Part shown: positions 22,773 to 33,950 of the stretch, in pieces
How positions within the stretch are numbered: the stretch's first letter is position 1
Layout: the number at the start of each line of letters is the position of its first letter
Assembly: GCA_011800155.1 (NCBI GenBank)
Contig: CM022368.1
Location: forward strand, 3,286,001-3,350,000
Direction of reading: 5' to 3'
DNA from: Flammulina velutipes
Lineage: Eukaryota > Basidiomycota > Agaricomycetes > Agaricales > Physalacriaceae
DNA length: 64,000 nt
The notes under the pieces: generated by a model
Databases searched by the model: none
What the model saw: the letters and a program-made list of their open reading frames with translations, nothing else
Told to the model about the DNA's origin: nothing
Translations under genes and position numbers: made by a program

Positions 22773-24797
22773 ATGGCTGATGCGCATACCGCAAGATTGT
22801 GCGTTCAAATTATTGATTCCCATTTTGGAACCCTGACAGCAGTGAGCAGCAACTCGTGTATATCTACCCTTTTTTCATATCTCCTCAGAAAGTCGCATCT
22901 GTGCTCTTGACCCGCGGGAGACTCACTCTGCCTCATCTCGCTCGCTATTCTGGACTGAAACCGCGCACCGTACGCGCCTGCGTGCTCGTACTCGTTCAGC
23001 ATAACTTGCTATGGCACGCTACCTTAGACCGACAAGGGGAGATGCTCGAAGTCAACGTCGATGAATGCTTGACCAGATTGCGGTTTGGAAAATATGTATG
23101 GATTGCCGAGGAGATGTTCGGGGACAAGGTGCGTCGTGCTATCTTCAATTATCCATCCGTAAATGAATCATGTCCAGGCCAGGGAGATCGTCCAACTCAT
23201 ACTCGACCACGGAAAACTACGTCCTTCCGATATTCTCAATCATTTGTCGGAACGCAAAAACAGAGGTGCGGAGGTGCCATGTACAAATGTGACGTTCCTC
23301 ATGGGATTTATCAAGATACAAACTCCTACTCCCAGCTCCTCTACAAGCTCGTCAAATTGTCATACCTAAAGCCCTCCACCATCCTGTCTCATGAATCCCC
23401 GCGAGATAAAATTATCAAATACGAGTCAGAGGAAAAGGCAAAAATACCGGGATTTCCTACTTCGCGACAGTTAAGGGAGGCCAAGGAGACAGCAGAGGCC
23501 AAGCTCAAGCGGGAAGAGGAAGCAGCAGAGAGTGTTGGGATAGTGAGCTATCATGCTCGTTAAAAGGTTGCATCGTCTAACAGATTTCTAGACAAAGGGC
23601 GACAAGTCCCGTCTAGATGTAAGTCATCCACTGAGAATCCACTATACCCGCTCACCAAAACCAGCAATCCGTTTACTTGCGCTTAAACTTTGAAAAATTC
23701 AACATTCACATTCGTAATTCAGTGCGTGTTGTGCATTCAATTTTTTTCTTCGCCTCTCACCTCGTCTTCCAGCTAATTGAACGCGCCGTCAAAGAAAGAT
23801 ACAACGACGCCGCTGCCCTTGTTGTAAAAACAGCATTAAAAGTAACAGAATCCTCACAGCGTAATTTAACAGAGATCAGGACAGGTAAGCTCTCGTTTCT
23901 CTTTATCGATTGGTCACTAACATCCCTTAGATCCAATATCTGTTGCTAATATCACTATGGAACTTACGTCGCACGACGACCTTGCCTCTGGACTAACCAC
24001 CTCCTCGCGAAAACCACTATCCAAATCCCAATGTGTCAAGGAATATCTCGGAATACTATCGAACGCCGACAACCCTACACTTACCGGTCGATCCGCGTCG
24101 TTTGTGTCTTTTGACTCGCAAAAAGTCTTCGTCGAGTTTGAGATAATATGTAAACGCATGCGTCGGAATGTCTTGGAGGCAGTGACAAGGGAGCGACACG
24201 GTAATGAGGGCGTTAGAATTGTGAGGCTTCTACTAGAGACTGGCAAGATGGACGAGAAGCAGGTTCGTCGGGTTTTTATCCTCATCCTTGATCACGTACT
24301 CACCTCCAGACACACAGATATCCAAAGTTGCCATGATGTCCGCAAAAGAAACACGGCCCAAACTATTCGCGTTAGCGTCAGACTCGATCATCAGCACATC
24401 TGAAGTGCCAAAATCTGCGGATAGGAATCCCACACGGACGTTCTACCTCTGGTTTGTCCGTTATATTATTCCTGACTCTCGAGCTCACTCCCTGCGTTCT
24501 AGGTATGTTGATCTGAACAAAGCGTACTCGGTCATCCTCGGCCAATTATACAAGACTTTGTCTAATATCAGTATGCGACGGCAAGCGGAGAGGGAGGATC
24601 CCATGCTAAGAGCGGTGCTAGAAAAGCGAGAGCGGACGGATGTCAAACTAGATGAGAGCCTTCTGACTGATTTGGATCGGGATATTATTGCTGGTTGGGA
24701 AGAGAAGGAGGAAAAGTTGACCGTGTTGGAGATGCGGGTAGAGGAATCCGTATTCCTGCTGCGAGATATGGCTCTCCTTGGAAATGACAATGATTAA
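22773..24797 (+). CDS. RPC82: DNA-directed RNA polymerase III subunit C82 (RPC3)
   Basis: The start at 22773 (MADAHTARLCVQIID) leads through about ten exons. The N-terminal winged-helix part reads VASVLLTRGRLTLPHLARYS then VRACVLVLVQHNLL, the first of the tandem winged helices typical of RPC3/C82. The middle has SQLLYKLVKLSYLKPS and a charged spacer; later exons encode AREIVQLILDHGKLRPSDIL, VRIVRLLLETGKMDEKQ and a C-terminal coiled coil ending near GNDND. The subunit belongs to the C82/C34/C31 trimer that opens promoters during Pol III initiation. All splice phases I followed stay open. It converges with the membrane protein gene at 24987. Confidence 0.9.
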
Positions 24798-24986
24798 CGA
24801 AAGTCGAGGGCATCGGGGGTCCATTCATTCACTATCCTTGCGCATCATCATCTCCATATTTACGCAATATGTATAACAATTCCACGGTGTACAACTGTAC
24901 GAACATGATAAACAGTTACAGAACGCGCAAGTATACTACTACTAACAGGACGGTACCAGTACACGACCTACGAAACAGAACCCTTA

Positions 24987-27420
24987 TCAAAAGTATCCTT
25001 CTGCCGGCTTGTCGAATTTCTGAACCTTGACCTGTTCTGGAGAGCCAGGACGGGGATTGCTAGGGATCCCACGACGCGTCGAAGAGTTGTTGGAGGATGT
25101 CGATTTCTCCCGTGTGAGCGGCGTGATGGCGCGCGAGGAAGACCGGGTGATGGCTGGGACCGGGGGCACCTCTTGTCTCCAAGAGCCTTTGCTCAAGGAG
25201 GGGCTGGGAGGGGCGGAGGGGGCAGAACCGGCGGAGCTAGTGGTGATGGCGGTAGAGGTGGTAGAGCTTGAGAAGCGGGAGGACTTTGAGAGGACGCTGC
25301 GCGCCACGGGTGGCGTCGTGGACATCTTCAACGTTGGCCGGTTCGCGTCGGAGTAGATGGACAATGTATGCACCTGTCGGTCACCCTTGGATGTCAGTAC
25401 GGCAGCTTTGGGCTGCTGGACGTAAGGCAGGCTTTGCACGACGAATTTCTCATCCATCGAGGCGTCGCTGGGGCTATACTTGTGTTTAGTGTCGGAGCTT
25501 CCTCGGCTGTCGTCGGCCTTGGGAATGTTGACTGGGGTGAAGTCCATTCCCTCTAAAGCCTCTGTTACACGCACTGAAAAAGCAGTCAGATAGACGGTCA
25601 GATATTGGGAGTACGTTTGCCTACAATACTGAGCAAGACCTTTGCCAAATTGCAGCCGGCACACGACTGCAAGCGCTGAGCTAGCAACCAGGAGCACGTA
25701 GGATGTCACTGTCATGGTGGCAAACAGGGGCCAGGACATGAAGATAGTCCGATACACTACGACGCATCAGTTTTGCTCGTCGGAGGAAATAGGTAGCACT
25801 CACATGAGCTGCTAAACATGAACGACGATATTCCTACAAGTGAAAATGATACAATTCCAAAGACAAGGAACACGATTCGCTGTTCCCTTCGTACCGCTAT
25901 CCAGCCCTACAAATAATCATAATCAGGATGTTGGAGTTGCACCAGTAATGCATTGGACTGTACCAAAACCATCCATGGAAGTTGGAGCTAAAAGGACGTT
26001 AATCGGTAATTCATGGTATCGACATAGCGACGTACCAACGCGGTTAGACCAAAGGCACCTAGATACAGTCCCATATGTTCCGCCATCGATCGGACGCTAC
26101 TGTTGAGTATCTTGTCTATCCACATGCCGGTAGCAGCAAGGTTGAAGAAACCCGCGAGCTGCAAGAAAACTGACAACAATAGGACCAACTAATCACCTCA
26201 ATGTTAGCGGGCAGTCTATAAATGGATAAACGCCGCCGACCTTGTAGATGTTGTTTATTTCCGGAGAAGCACCAACACGGCTAAACGACTGGTTGGCATA
26301 GACCTGGGGCAAGTAAGATCATTGTGTCTTGCATTTACCCGTCAATTTACCTTGTAGATGTTGGCAGAAAGATATAATAAGGCAACCAAGGCAACAAGAT
26401 GCAGCACGATGACAGGGATCTGTCTAATTGTCAGGTGTAACTCAAGAAACGACACCGTGGGACTTACTGTATGCCTGGTACGAACTTCCCACCAGTTTCC
26501 CAGAATGTCAACACTGTCGCAAGTCCCGTTGACGATCAATCGGTCATAGCGCCCTTCCAAAGACTGCGAGTTGGCAACACGGAATCCGGCCCATGCTGTT
26601 CCTAGCGCATGTCCAACCAAGGACGCTCCAAGATGCGGCAGTGACTCGTTCAGAATCTGTGTGCAATTTGAGCAGGGTGTTGAGGGGTGTGTCGGACTCG
26701 CTCACCGTCACCATAGACAGTATGAACATCCAAACCAGGAAGAGTAATGTGACAACATCTTCACGCCTCGCGTCGCGTAGGCTGCCGGGGAATATTATCA
26801 GGGGGAAGCAGACGGATTGGTGAGGATGACACACATATCACGAAGCCACAGTAGGGACTGAAGACATGGGATGGGCAAGACCTCGCCAGTCTCATTCAAC
26901 TGCACTGCTATCGTCGTTCCAGACTGATCAAAGACGGGAACGGCAGATAGATCGCGCTGGGACCGACATCAGCCGTCGTTTAGTTGGACAGAGTCGAGAC
27001 ACACCTTGAATGGCTGGAGTAAGCCATTTGTCGCAAAGAAGCTTGAGTTGCCCAGCCTTATTGGCTCGCAGCGTGGATTGAAATCGTTGTTGAAGGTTTG
27101 ACAGAACTGAAGGCCCCCGTCTGCGAAGATAGTGAACCCGTTGGTTATGTTGGACTTGCTGAGGATGGTGGTGATGATATCCGCAGCTTCCGAGTTATCC
27201 TTGTAGGCGACCCCTTGCAAACTTACTAGAACTAGACAGCTGAGAAGGGCAACGGCAAAGTACAGCGTTGTGAACTTGGTGAGTGTGATGCGCGCATACT
27301 AACGGCCAAAAAATCAGCTAGTCAAATCGTGGACATCGAACACGCGCAACGTACGACAAGCTTGATTCTGGACAACCACAATGCCTGTTTAACCCATTTC
27401 CGAGATGACTGCCTGAGCAT
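24987..27420 (-). CDS. Conserved multi-pass membrane protein of unknown function
   Basis: The first exon starts at 27420 (MLRQSSRKWVKQALW) and joins to a signal-anchor-like helix (TTLYFAVALLSCLVLV). A lumenal or extracellular domain follows, with several Cys and N-glycosylation sequons (NIT, NSS, NGT). Then come at least six helices, among them VIVLHLVALVALLYL, LVLLLSVFLQLAGF, MGLYLGAFGLTALV and LFATMTVTSYVLLVAS. The C-terminal 170 residues are Ser/Thr/Pro-rich and cytosolic by prediction, ending KFDKPAEGYF. I recognise it only as a basidiomycete conserved protein. A sensor or GPCR-like role is possible but not shown. Confidence 0.75.
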
Positions 27421-27608
27421 CGTGGAGAATAACGACTACGAGCCCGTCGTGTAGATACTTGAAGAAAAGAGTGACAATTGCCGCGTCAAGAACGCACCCA
27501 GGCGTGAAAGGAAGAAAAGAATGCCCTCAACGTGCAACGCGCATGCAAGGTGGAAGACAACTCGTGAAAAGATCGAATGGAGATGTGAAATAGTGTTGCG
27601 ATGGCCCG

Positions 27609-28073
27609 CTAGTCCGGCGGAAGTTCTATAAATTGGTCCTTGACGACCTCAATCAAGACAGACCAGGAGGACTCGGAGACCCACAGTGGACCCATCCAGA
27701 CGCTGGGGAGAGTCTGGAATGAGTCGTTTGAGCACCAATCGAAACGGTTGCAGCAATAATTATCAATGCCAATGCAACGATGCACGGACAACTGAGCCTC
27801 TGAGTATTGTAGACAGCCCCTAAAAATACCCTATCTTACCGCTGCGGGCCAAAAGACGGGTCGCCACCGTGACTGGGAGAGACGGACATAGAAGCTTGTC
27901 AGTGCGAGGAAAACCCGAACTAACGCAGTCGCAGCTATAGTCTCAAAAAAACATGGTTCACTATCGTGTGCACAGTTGCTTGTCGACGTCGTTGAACATT
28001 GAGAAAATCTCAGGGGAATGATGGGGAAATTGATGAGGCCCGATCTGGACCTCTTCGCGCCCACCCGCCACAT
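27609..28073 (-). CDS. Possible small hypothetical protein
   Basis: An ATG at 28073 opens a 77-codon exon ending QSRWRPVFWPAA. A 48-bp GT...AG intron in phase 0 (about 27793-27840) can join it to LSVHRCIGIDNYCCNRFDW and on to a stop at 27609, for about 138 residues. The splice is plausible, with no in-frame stop, but the sequence has no recognised domain. Cys and Trp are frequent. The remaining bases between 27421 and 28356 show no other coding signal and must include the promoters of the genes on each side. Confidence 0.3.
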
Positions 28074-28356
28074 ATACTGTATCTTGCATTACTTACTTTA
28101 CTTCAAGCACAGCCGAAGGGCGAAAAATATTGGACTCAGGCTGTCATAGCAGTGGTATACATAGTACACCATTCACGACAACAATCTGAGCTTCTGATGC
28201 TTTTCATAGTCAATGCGTGGTATCAACACAACACGTGGCCCTCTCATTTCTGAACTACCAGGACGCGTGCAACTCGCGCACGACGCGTCGATCTCTACTA
28301 GTAAATTTCATTTTACTCCATCTACTTCGTTCATTCGTTCAACCGCCGAAGACGAC

Positions 28357-30247
28357 ATGGAAAAGTCTAAGTCCAAATTGGCGGACGGTGCGACGTCTTG
28401 ATTTCTTCTTGTGATTTACTGCAGCTTACAACTTCGTTAGTAGAACAACAGGTAGAGAAGCCTATCGCGTCTGCCTCGATACCAGAACGGCCAAACCCCG
28501 ACCCCGATCAAGACGACCCAGAATACATTCAGACCCTTCAAGACCTTCGCGCTCGCATGAAAACTGCGGATGCGCGAATCATTCGCTTCAATAACGCACT
28601 CCGCGATGCCCAACTCGAGCGTGCAAAGATTGGACACGCTATCAATGAACAGCTCAAAACGCGTCCACCCATCCACAAATTCCCTCCCGAAGTTCTTGCC
28701 CACATCTTCTGGTACACCCTCGACAAGGAAGACCCTTTCGAGGTCTTTGAAACCGAAACTGGCCCATGGCTCCTGGGACAGGTATGCAGAAAATGGCGTA
28801 CTATCGTATGGGAGACGCCTAGATTGTGGTCTACCTTCTCCATTAATTGGGTCGGCTTTATCTCGCGTGCGATGGATCCCGACAATACACGTGAGGAGGC
28901 GCTACGTCTATTCACAGACATGTTCGCACGGACGAAGCAGGTTCCTCTAATCGTCAACGTCAATTTTGACTATGACTCGTGGATTCACGACTGTATCGAC
29001 CTCGTCGCGCGCGAGGCGCATCGCATAGAGGACCTCGCTCTTGCCGGAACAGCGAAAGAACTTAGTAAGAGGATGGCGGGAAAGTTCTATCAGCTATCGA
29101 AGTTGATCTCATTGATTCTCACCATCGAAGGAAGCGATGACTATGGCTATGACGACGATGATGAAGAGGACGAAGGGGGGGAGGCAGAGGAGAAAGAGGA
29201 CGATCCACATGCGAATTGTACACCGGCCACATTCCCACTGGCCCCCTTGCTTGTAAGAGTGGATCTCCATTTTCGAGGGCACCCGCCTCCAAGGACAGCT
29301 CTACATCTCCCTTACGCCCAACTTCGCCACCTCCATATTGATTTCGAACCTTATCCTGACTTCGAATCCCTTCCAATGACTCTTTCCATCCTCAGGCAAT
29401 GTCCGAACCTTGAGACGTTCCAGGATTCAAGTCATTATCCAATGTCAATACTTGCCTTACAGCCAGAGGAATCGGCCTCGATCTCACTAAACCACCTTGA
29501 GAGCCTCTCATATTTTCACCCCTTCTGTTATTCCATATCATCACCCCCGCCCTAAAATCCCTCATGTTCTTGCACAGCAGAGGGGACTTCAGAGATCTGT
29601 CTCGTCACCATTCTTTTGGCGAGATTGGAGAAGATTTCCAGCGACGCTCACAGTGTCGTATCGACACTGCCTTTCTCCTCCCTATCCCACCGAGCCCTTC
29701 ATGCAGGGCGTTCCTGCGAGGGTTTGCAGACCTCACATCATTGGCTATCAGCGCTTGGCAGGATAATGATCATACCGCACTCTTCATTTCATTGCTCAAG
29801 CAAGAGCCCGAAGAGACGTTTATGCCTCACCTCGAAATTCTCGTGGTCTACCTGTCTGCTACGCCTCACTTGAGGCGTTTGTTGCATCCGGAGCCCGAGC
29901 TGCCACAGGATTCGCCGATTGAGCTCGCCCTTGGCGAGGCCATTATATCGCGAAGGAATGTACCATCTGGCGAGCCCGTGCTTAAAACCGTCAAGCTTAC
30001 ATATTTATGTCCTGGATGGGACAATGGCACACGTACTCGTGGGGGCCTCGATCTGGATGACATGTTTTCAGCGGCGACAGCTACGACACTGTACAGCAAG
30101 CTCTGTGATCTTGAACAAGAAGGTTTAGATGTGCGCCTCAATTTCGATGTTACTCGAGCATTTTACTGGTAGGTATCTGTTCGATAATCTGCAAATTTCT
30201 CGAGACGCTTATGCTTGACATCTGGTTGTAGGGAGAATGACATTTAA
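28357..30247 (+). pseudogene. F-box/LRR gene, paralogue 1, with one frameshift
   Basis: The first exon (MEKSKSKLAD, from 28357) joins by a 53-bp phase-1 intron to VEQQVEKP, as in the two paralogues at 38-42 kb. The F-box region has LKTRPPIHKFPPEVLAHIFW and GQVCRKWRTIVWETPRLWS; LRR-like repeats follow. This copy alone has an Asp/Glu-rich insertion near 29140-29210. At about 29510-29516, in a short T run, alignment with paralogue 2 shows one missing base. The frame then stops 15 codons later. Beyond it the next frame stays open and paralogue-like to the end, including the terminal intron and short last exon (stop at 30247). It is either a young pseudogene, a truncated protein of about 370 residues, or a sequencing error. 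Confidence 0.75.
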
Positions 30248-30374
30248 ATGCGATAATTAATTGCCTTCTGTCGTATTCGCTACGCAATATGTCGTTGAGT
30301 GTCCACGACATTCAAAGTCACAGCTTTGTATAAGAATTACACTTCGGTCCCTTTTCACGCACCACTGCAGAACT

Positions 30375-30700
30375 TGCCTTTACGTTGTCCGAGTAGAACT
30401 TGGCGTCCTTGATGAGATTCTGCAAAGGAGTATAGCAGCAGGAGCCTTTATTGAGAGTGTCCGTGTTGAATGCCATCCTGAGTCATAGGCGGAGGTCACC
30501 ATTAGCGATTCCTGGAGCATACGCGACAGAATCATCGTCGATTCCCCCAGGAGGACCCCACTGGCCGGCATCTTGGTAGCTGTATTCCCGGACTGGTTTT
30601 CCTTCGCTCCAGTTCTGACGGAGTTGGTGGATAACGATACGATTGACGTTGGATGGCAACGTGAAGGGTGGGGAGTCGGGATGAGGGCTGGCGACATATG
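30375..30700 (-). pseudogene. Relic of the pseudokinase gene
   Basis: On the minus strand this segment matches residues about 30-145 of the pseudokinase at 8511. SPHPDSPPFT, DDDSVAYAPG, LRMAFNTDT and KDAKFYSDN are all readable in one frame. An in-frame stop replaces one codon just before LRMAF. The 5' start region has diverged beyond use, and the match ends abruptly near 30375, about 130 bp from the end of the neighbouring F-box gene. It lies directly downstream of NTPase-REase copy B, as the intact gene does after copy A. Confidence 0.8.
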
Positions 30701-30854
30701 TAATTTAAATTAGGATGTTGGTGGACCTTGAAGAAACGGGCACGTGATGTTTCGCCATTCTAACGCTGCAACTTCGTGAACGCGTGAGCTGCGATCTTAA
30801 CCAACTGGTAGACAAGCACGAGTAATGAAACTTGTCAATATTGTAACCAACGTT

Positions 30855-33800
30855 TCACGCGCCCAAGTCCAGGCTATTATTTTTGCCTTCGTCCTCATCA
30901 TCCGACACATATTCACCCTCAATACCCGTTACAGCGAGTGCTTGTTGACACCACCTCCAATGTTCCGGAAGCGTCGATGTCGCTGGGTTCATTTTCCTCC
31001 GTAGTTCAATCCTCTGCGCCTTGATAGTGGGATCGTTTAGGCTTCTCCAGTCGTCCCATAAATCGTAGATATCGGCAGTGCTCTGAGAACGACGTAGGAG
31101 GGATTGATAGTAAGGAACCTCGGCTTCCTCCATTGGTCCAAAGGTGCGTGGTGATAGACCAGCACACCATATGTCGTATGCTGTGTACTTCCCGAACGAT
31201 CGAGACGGTGCCCAAGTTAGGCGCCCAAACGACACACCAGAGGCAGAAGCGGCCAGCGCGAAGACCATACGGATGACGGGGAGACGTGGCTGGCCATTCT
31301 TGAACACTTTGAGACGAAGAGGATCGATGGTATCCAAAAGTTTACGGGAAATGCTGACTCCATAACATGGATCGTTCTTGACTTGAACCAGGATCGCAGA
31401 TACATTCCGTCTCCCAAGAACGCTATTGAAAAAAGAAAAAGGGATAAGGATGTCGATTCCAGGCCGGTTGGTAGCACAAACAATAGCAGCGCCGCGGGCA
31501 AGGTAAAGCCATAGATAATCGACATTGAGCATGCTGTATTCTTCGGTCTTGATGAAATGATTGAACGTTAGACGTGCCCTTTTGAAGGTGTCCTCGAATG
31601 GCCGGTCATCTCCCAGATTTAGACACACAGATGGAAGGGAGCTGCGCAAGTGTTCGTGGTGCTCGACGGGAAGTAAGGCCTCCATAAAGTCCAGGACCGG
31701 TATAGTCCGACCACTAATTCGTGCGGCCTTGTCGCGAGCGGCTAGCATCTGAGGGGGAACAGCATACTCCCCACGGTCCCCAGCATGTACTGCAGATATG
31801 CTCATGAGTCTGTCAAGATGAAAGGCGTAGCCATGGTCTGGCTGGATAGTGGCAGCAGCTTCCGCAAGTAACGGTTCGGAACCTGCCATAGTTACAAACT
31901 GGTCGGAGGTAGCGGCGACGACGACGCGCATGTGGGACTCGACCTGTCGAAGTTCTGTATCTTGATCTTTCATAGCTTCCGCCTTGAACTCGATGGGACA
32001 TCGCACTGCAATGGCGGCCAGAGCAGCATCGTCATGGTCAGACGTGATATCTGTCTCCTTCGAAGGTATGGGGACACCACGGAGGAGCTTATTCAGTGCA
32101 AAGTTGACAATATCATCGCGCACAGACTTGTCCCCATGATCGTACCGAGAGCCAAATCTGTATGAATACGATGTATGAGGTTGACGCTCTAATACTTGAA
32201 GGATAAAACTTACAGTGGCCGACCCAGATGAGCCATGAAACTGTCCGTCGTGACATCCTCCAAACGAGTCTTGTCCTCTTGGACGGGAAGGGCCAATTCA
32301 TCGAAGGATAATTCGGTGATGGGAGGTAGAGTCCGGAGCGGAGTCTTCAGGATACGACTACTGTCAGGGACAGTGTTTGGGGTGAATGGGTGAAACTTCC
32401 CAGCGGTGGAGATGAAAAGGACAAAGACATGATAATCTTTTAGGTGGCGCAATATGCGGTGAAGCTCCGAATAAATCGACCATCCTCCGGGTTGCTGTCG
32501 TGTCAATTCATGGACCTCATCAAACGATAGAATGAGCGGTGGAGGTGACTTGATCTGGCTGTATCCAAGAAAGTCAGTGAGTCGCTGAACGGCCGTGAGC
32601 ATATTATCTCCATCTGCGAATATTTAATTGAACACAGGAATGAGCATTTGTGAACATGGCTCACCAGCTGTACACATGACTGGGCTATCTTCGTTTCGAC
32701 GGATTTCCAATTCTTCTTCATATGCCTTCAATATCTAAAGAACTCGTTGTTGGAATTTCGAGGTCAGAATATTGAAGAACGCACAGTATCAGCTTTAGTG
32801 ATCACCTCACGAAAGAAGGCATTGTGGTATTCATTATGAGAGTGGAAAGTCTGATTTTGTGACATCTCTCTTGTGAACTTTTCCGCAAGGACTGTGATAC
32901 GGGCCATTGCTTCGTCTTCCGACAGATCTAGAGGCGAACGTCCAGCATATTCTAGAGATACTCAATCAGACCGAGCCCATGGATGATGAAAGGAGCCTTA
33001 CCAGTGTCGTTCACGACTTTGACCAACCTATCCATAAGAACGATAAAGAGTGAATGCAGAAGGGCGGTTGAAACGGTAGCCGGAGGCCATGAATATGCAC
33101 GGTGAAGAAGCCAATCTCTCAGTTCTACATCCGGCGCGGGAAAGCCTGAAAAACGTAAATGCATAAGAAAAATCCAAACCTCCCATCGCACACGTACCGT
33201 TCGAACCAAACCTCAGGCAAATCTGAAGGATGATAACTGTCAATGCCAACTGAGACACCAGGCGCGATTTACCCATCCCTGACGAGTTTACGATGGATGC
33301 GCAAAGAGCGCATACCTCATCCTTGACGTTAATATACCCTTTTATTGTAGCTAAGAGGGTGGTAGCAGCAGATCCTCTGAAGTCTGATCGCCAACTATCG
33401 ACAGTTGCTAGACGGTTGTCAATATTCGAACAGTGAACGGGAGCCAAGAAACTCACCCTCCTCCTGGGATATGATATAAGAGGATGGCTTGTAAACCGGG
33501 GGAAGCGGAGGCCTCAGCATCTCTATAACGACGCATCAATTGCAAAGTCCATTGTGTCGGTGAGAGGGACAAACTCATGAGGCATAGCTTATCAGCATTC
33601 CCACTTTCCATCGCTTGACGCACGGCTTCAAAGACATACTTGTTTCTCATCCGTATATTTGCATACGCCTCATTCTTGAGAACTGGATCCAGGCGGGAGC
33701 ATCTTTTCGCTGCATCAGACAAGACGTGAGGACCATTATCCCGCACTTCGTTCTCGCTTATCTGCGCAAAAGTACAATATGTGCGGAGTGTCATATCCAA

Positions 33801-33872
33801 ATAGAAATGGGCGCCGTGTGTGTGAACATCGTCAAGAAATAAGGACTTGTCCAGTACTGCGCAAGAGGACAT
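30855..33872 (-). CDS. P-loop NTPase-REase protein, Crinkler/CR-like, copy B
   Basis: Start at 33872 and stop at 30855, with the same eight-exon structure as copy A. In the last exon about 28 of 422 residues differ from copy A, and exon 1 differs at about 11 of 99. Walker A (SSGMGKS), Walker B (ILSFDEVHE), GIDILIP and LVQVKN are all unchanged. One Asp-to-Asn change lies just after GIDILIPFSFF. Reading through the first 52-bp intron leaves a frame open for a while (VSLSPTQWTLQL...-like), but splicing restores the same protein path as copy A and is preferred. Its start is only 78 bp from that of the hydrolase on the other strand. Confidence 0.8.
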
Positions 33873-33950
33873 GATCGTGGAAAGCAAGGGGTTGTTGGCT
33901 TTGTCAGCAATATTCATCTGAACATAACCACAAAGAATTCGAACTAGACA
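33873..33950. promoter_or_regulatory. Very short divergent promoter
   Basis: Only 78 bp separate the NTPase-REase copy B start from the hydrolase start. The equivalent interval in arm A (5301-5366) is similar in length and sequence although its hydrolase is dead. Both leaders must be very short or overlap. Confidence 0.45.

Noticed and set aside
30380..30697. 105-codon minus frame beginning MSPALIPTPHPSR
   Set aside because: It is an out-of-frame reading of the pseudokinase relic; the homologous frame has an internal stop.
33453..33917. A 154-codon minus frame across the first intron of NTPase-REase copy B, starting upstream at a TTG
   Set aside because: It reads through a 52-bp segment with good splice ends and then hits a stop. 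Splicing gives a path identical to copy A, so the long frame is fortuitous.
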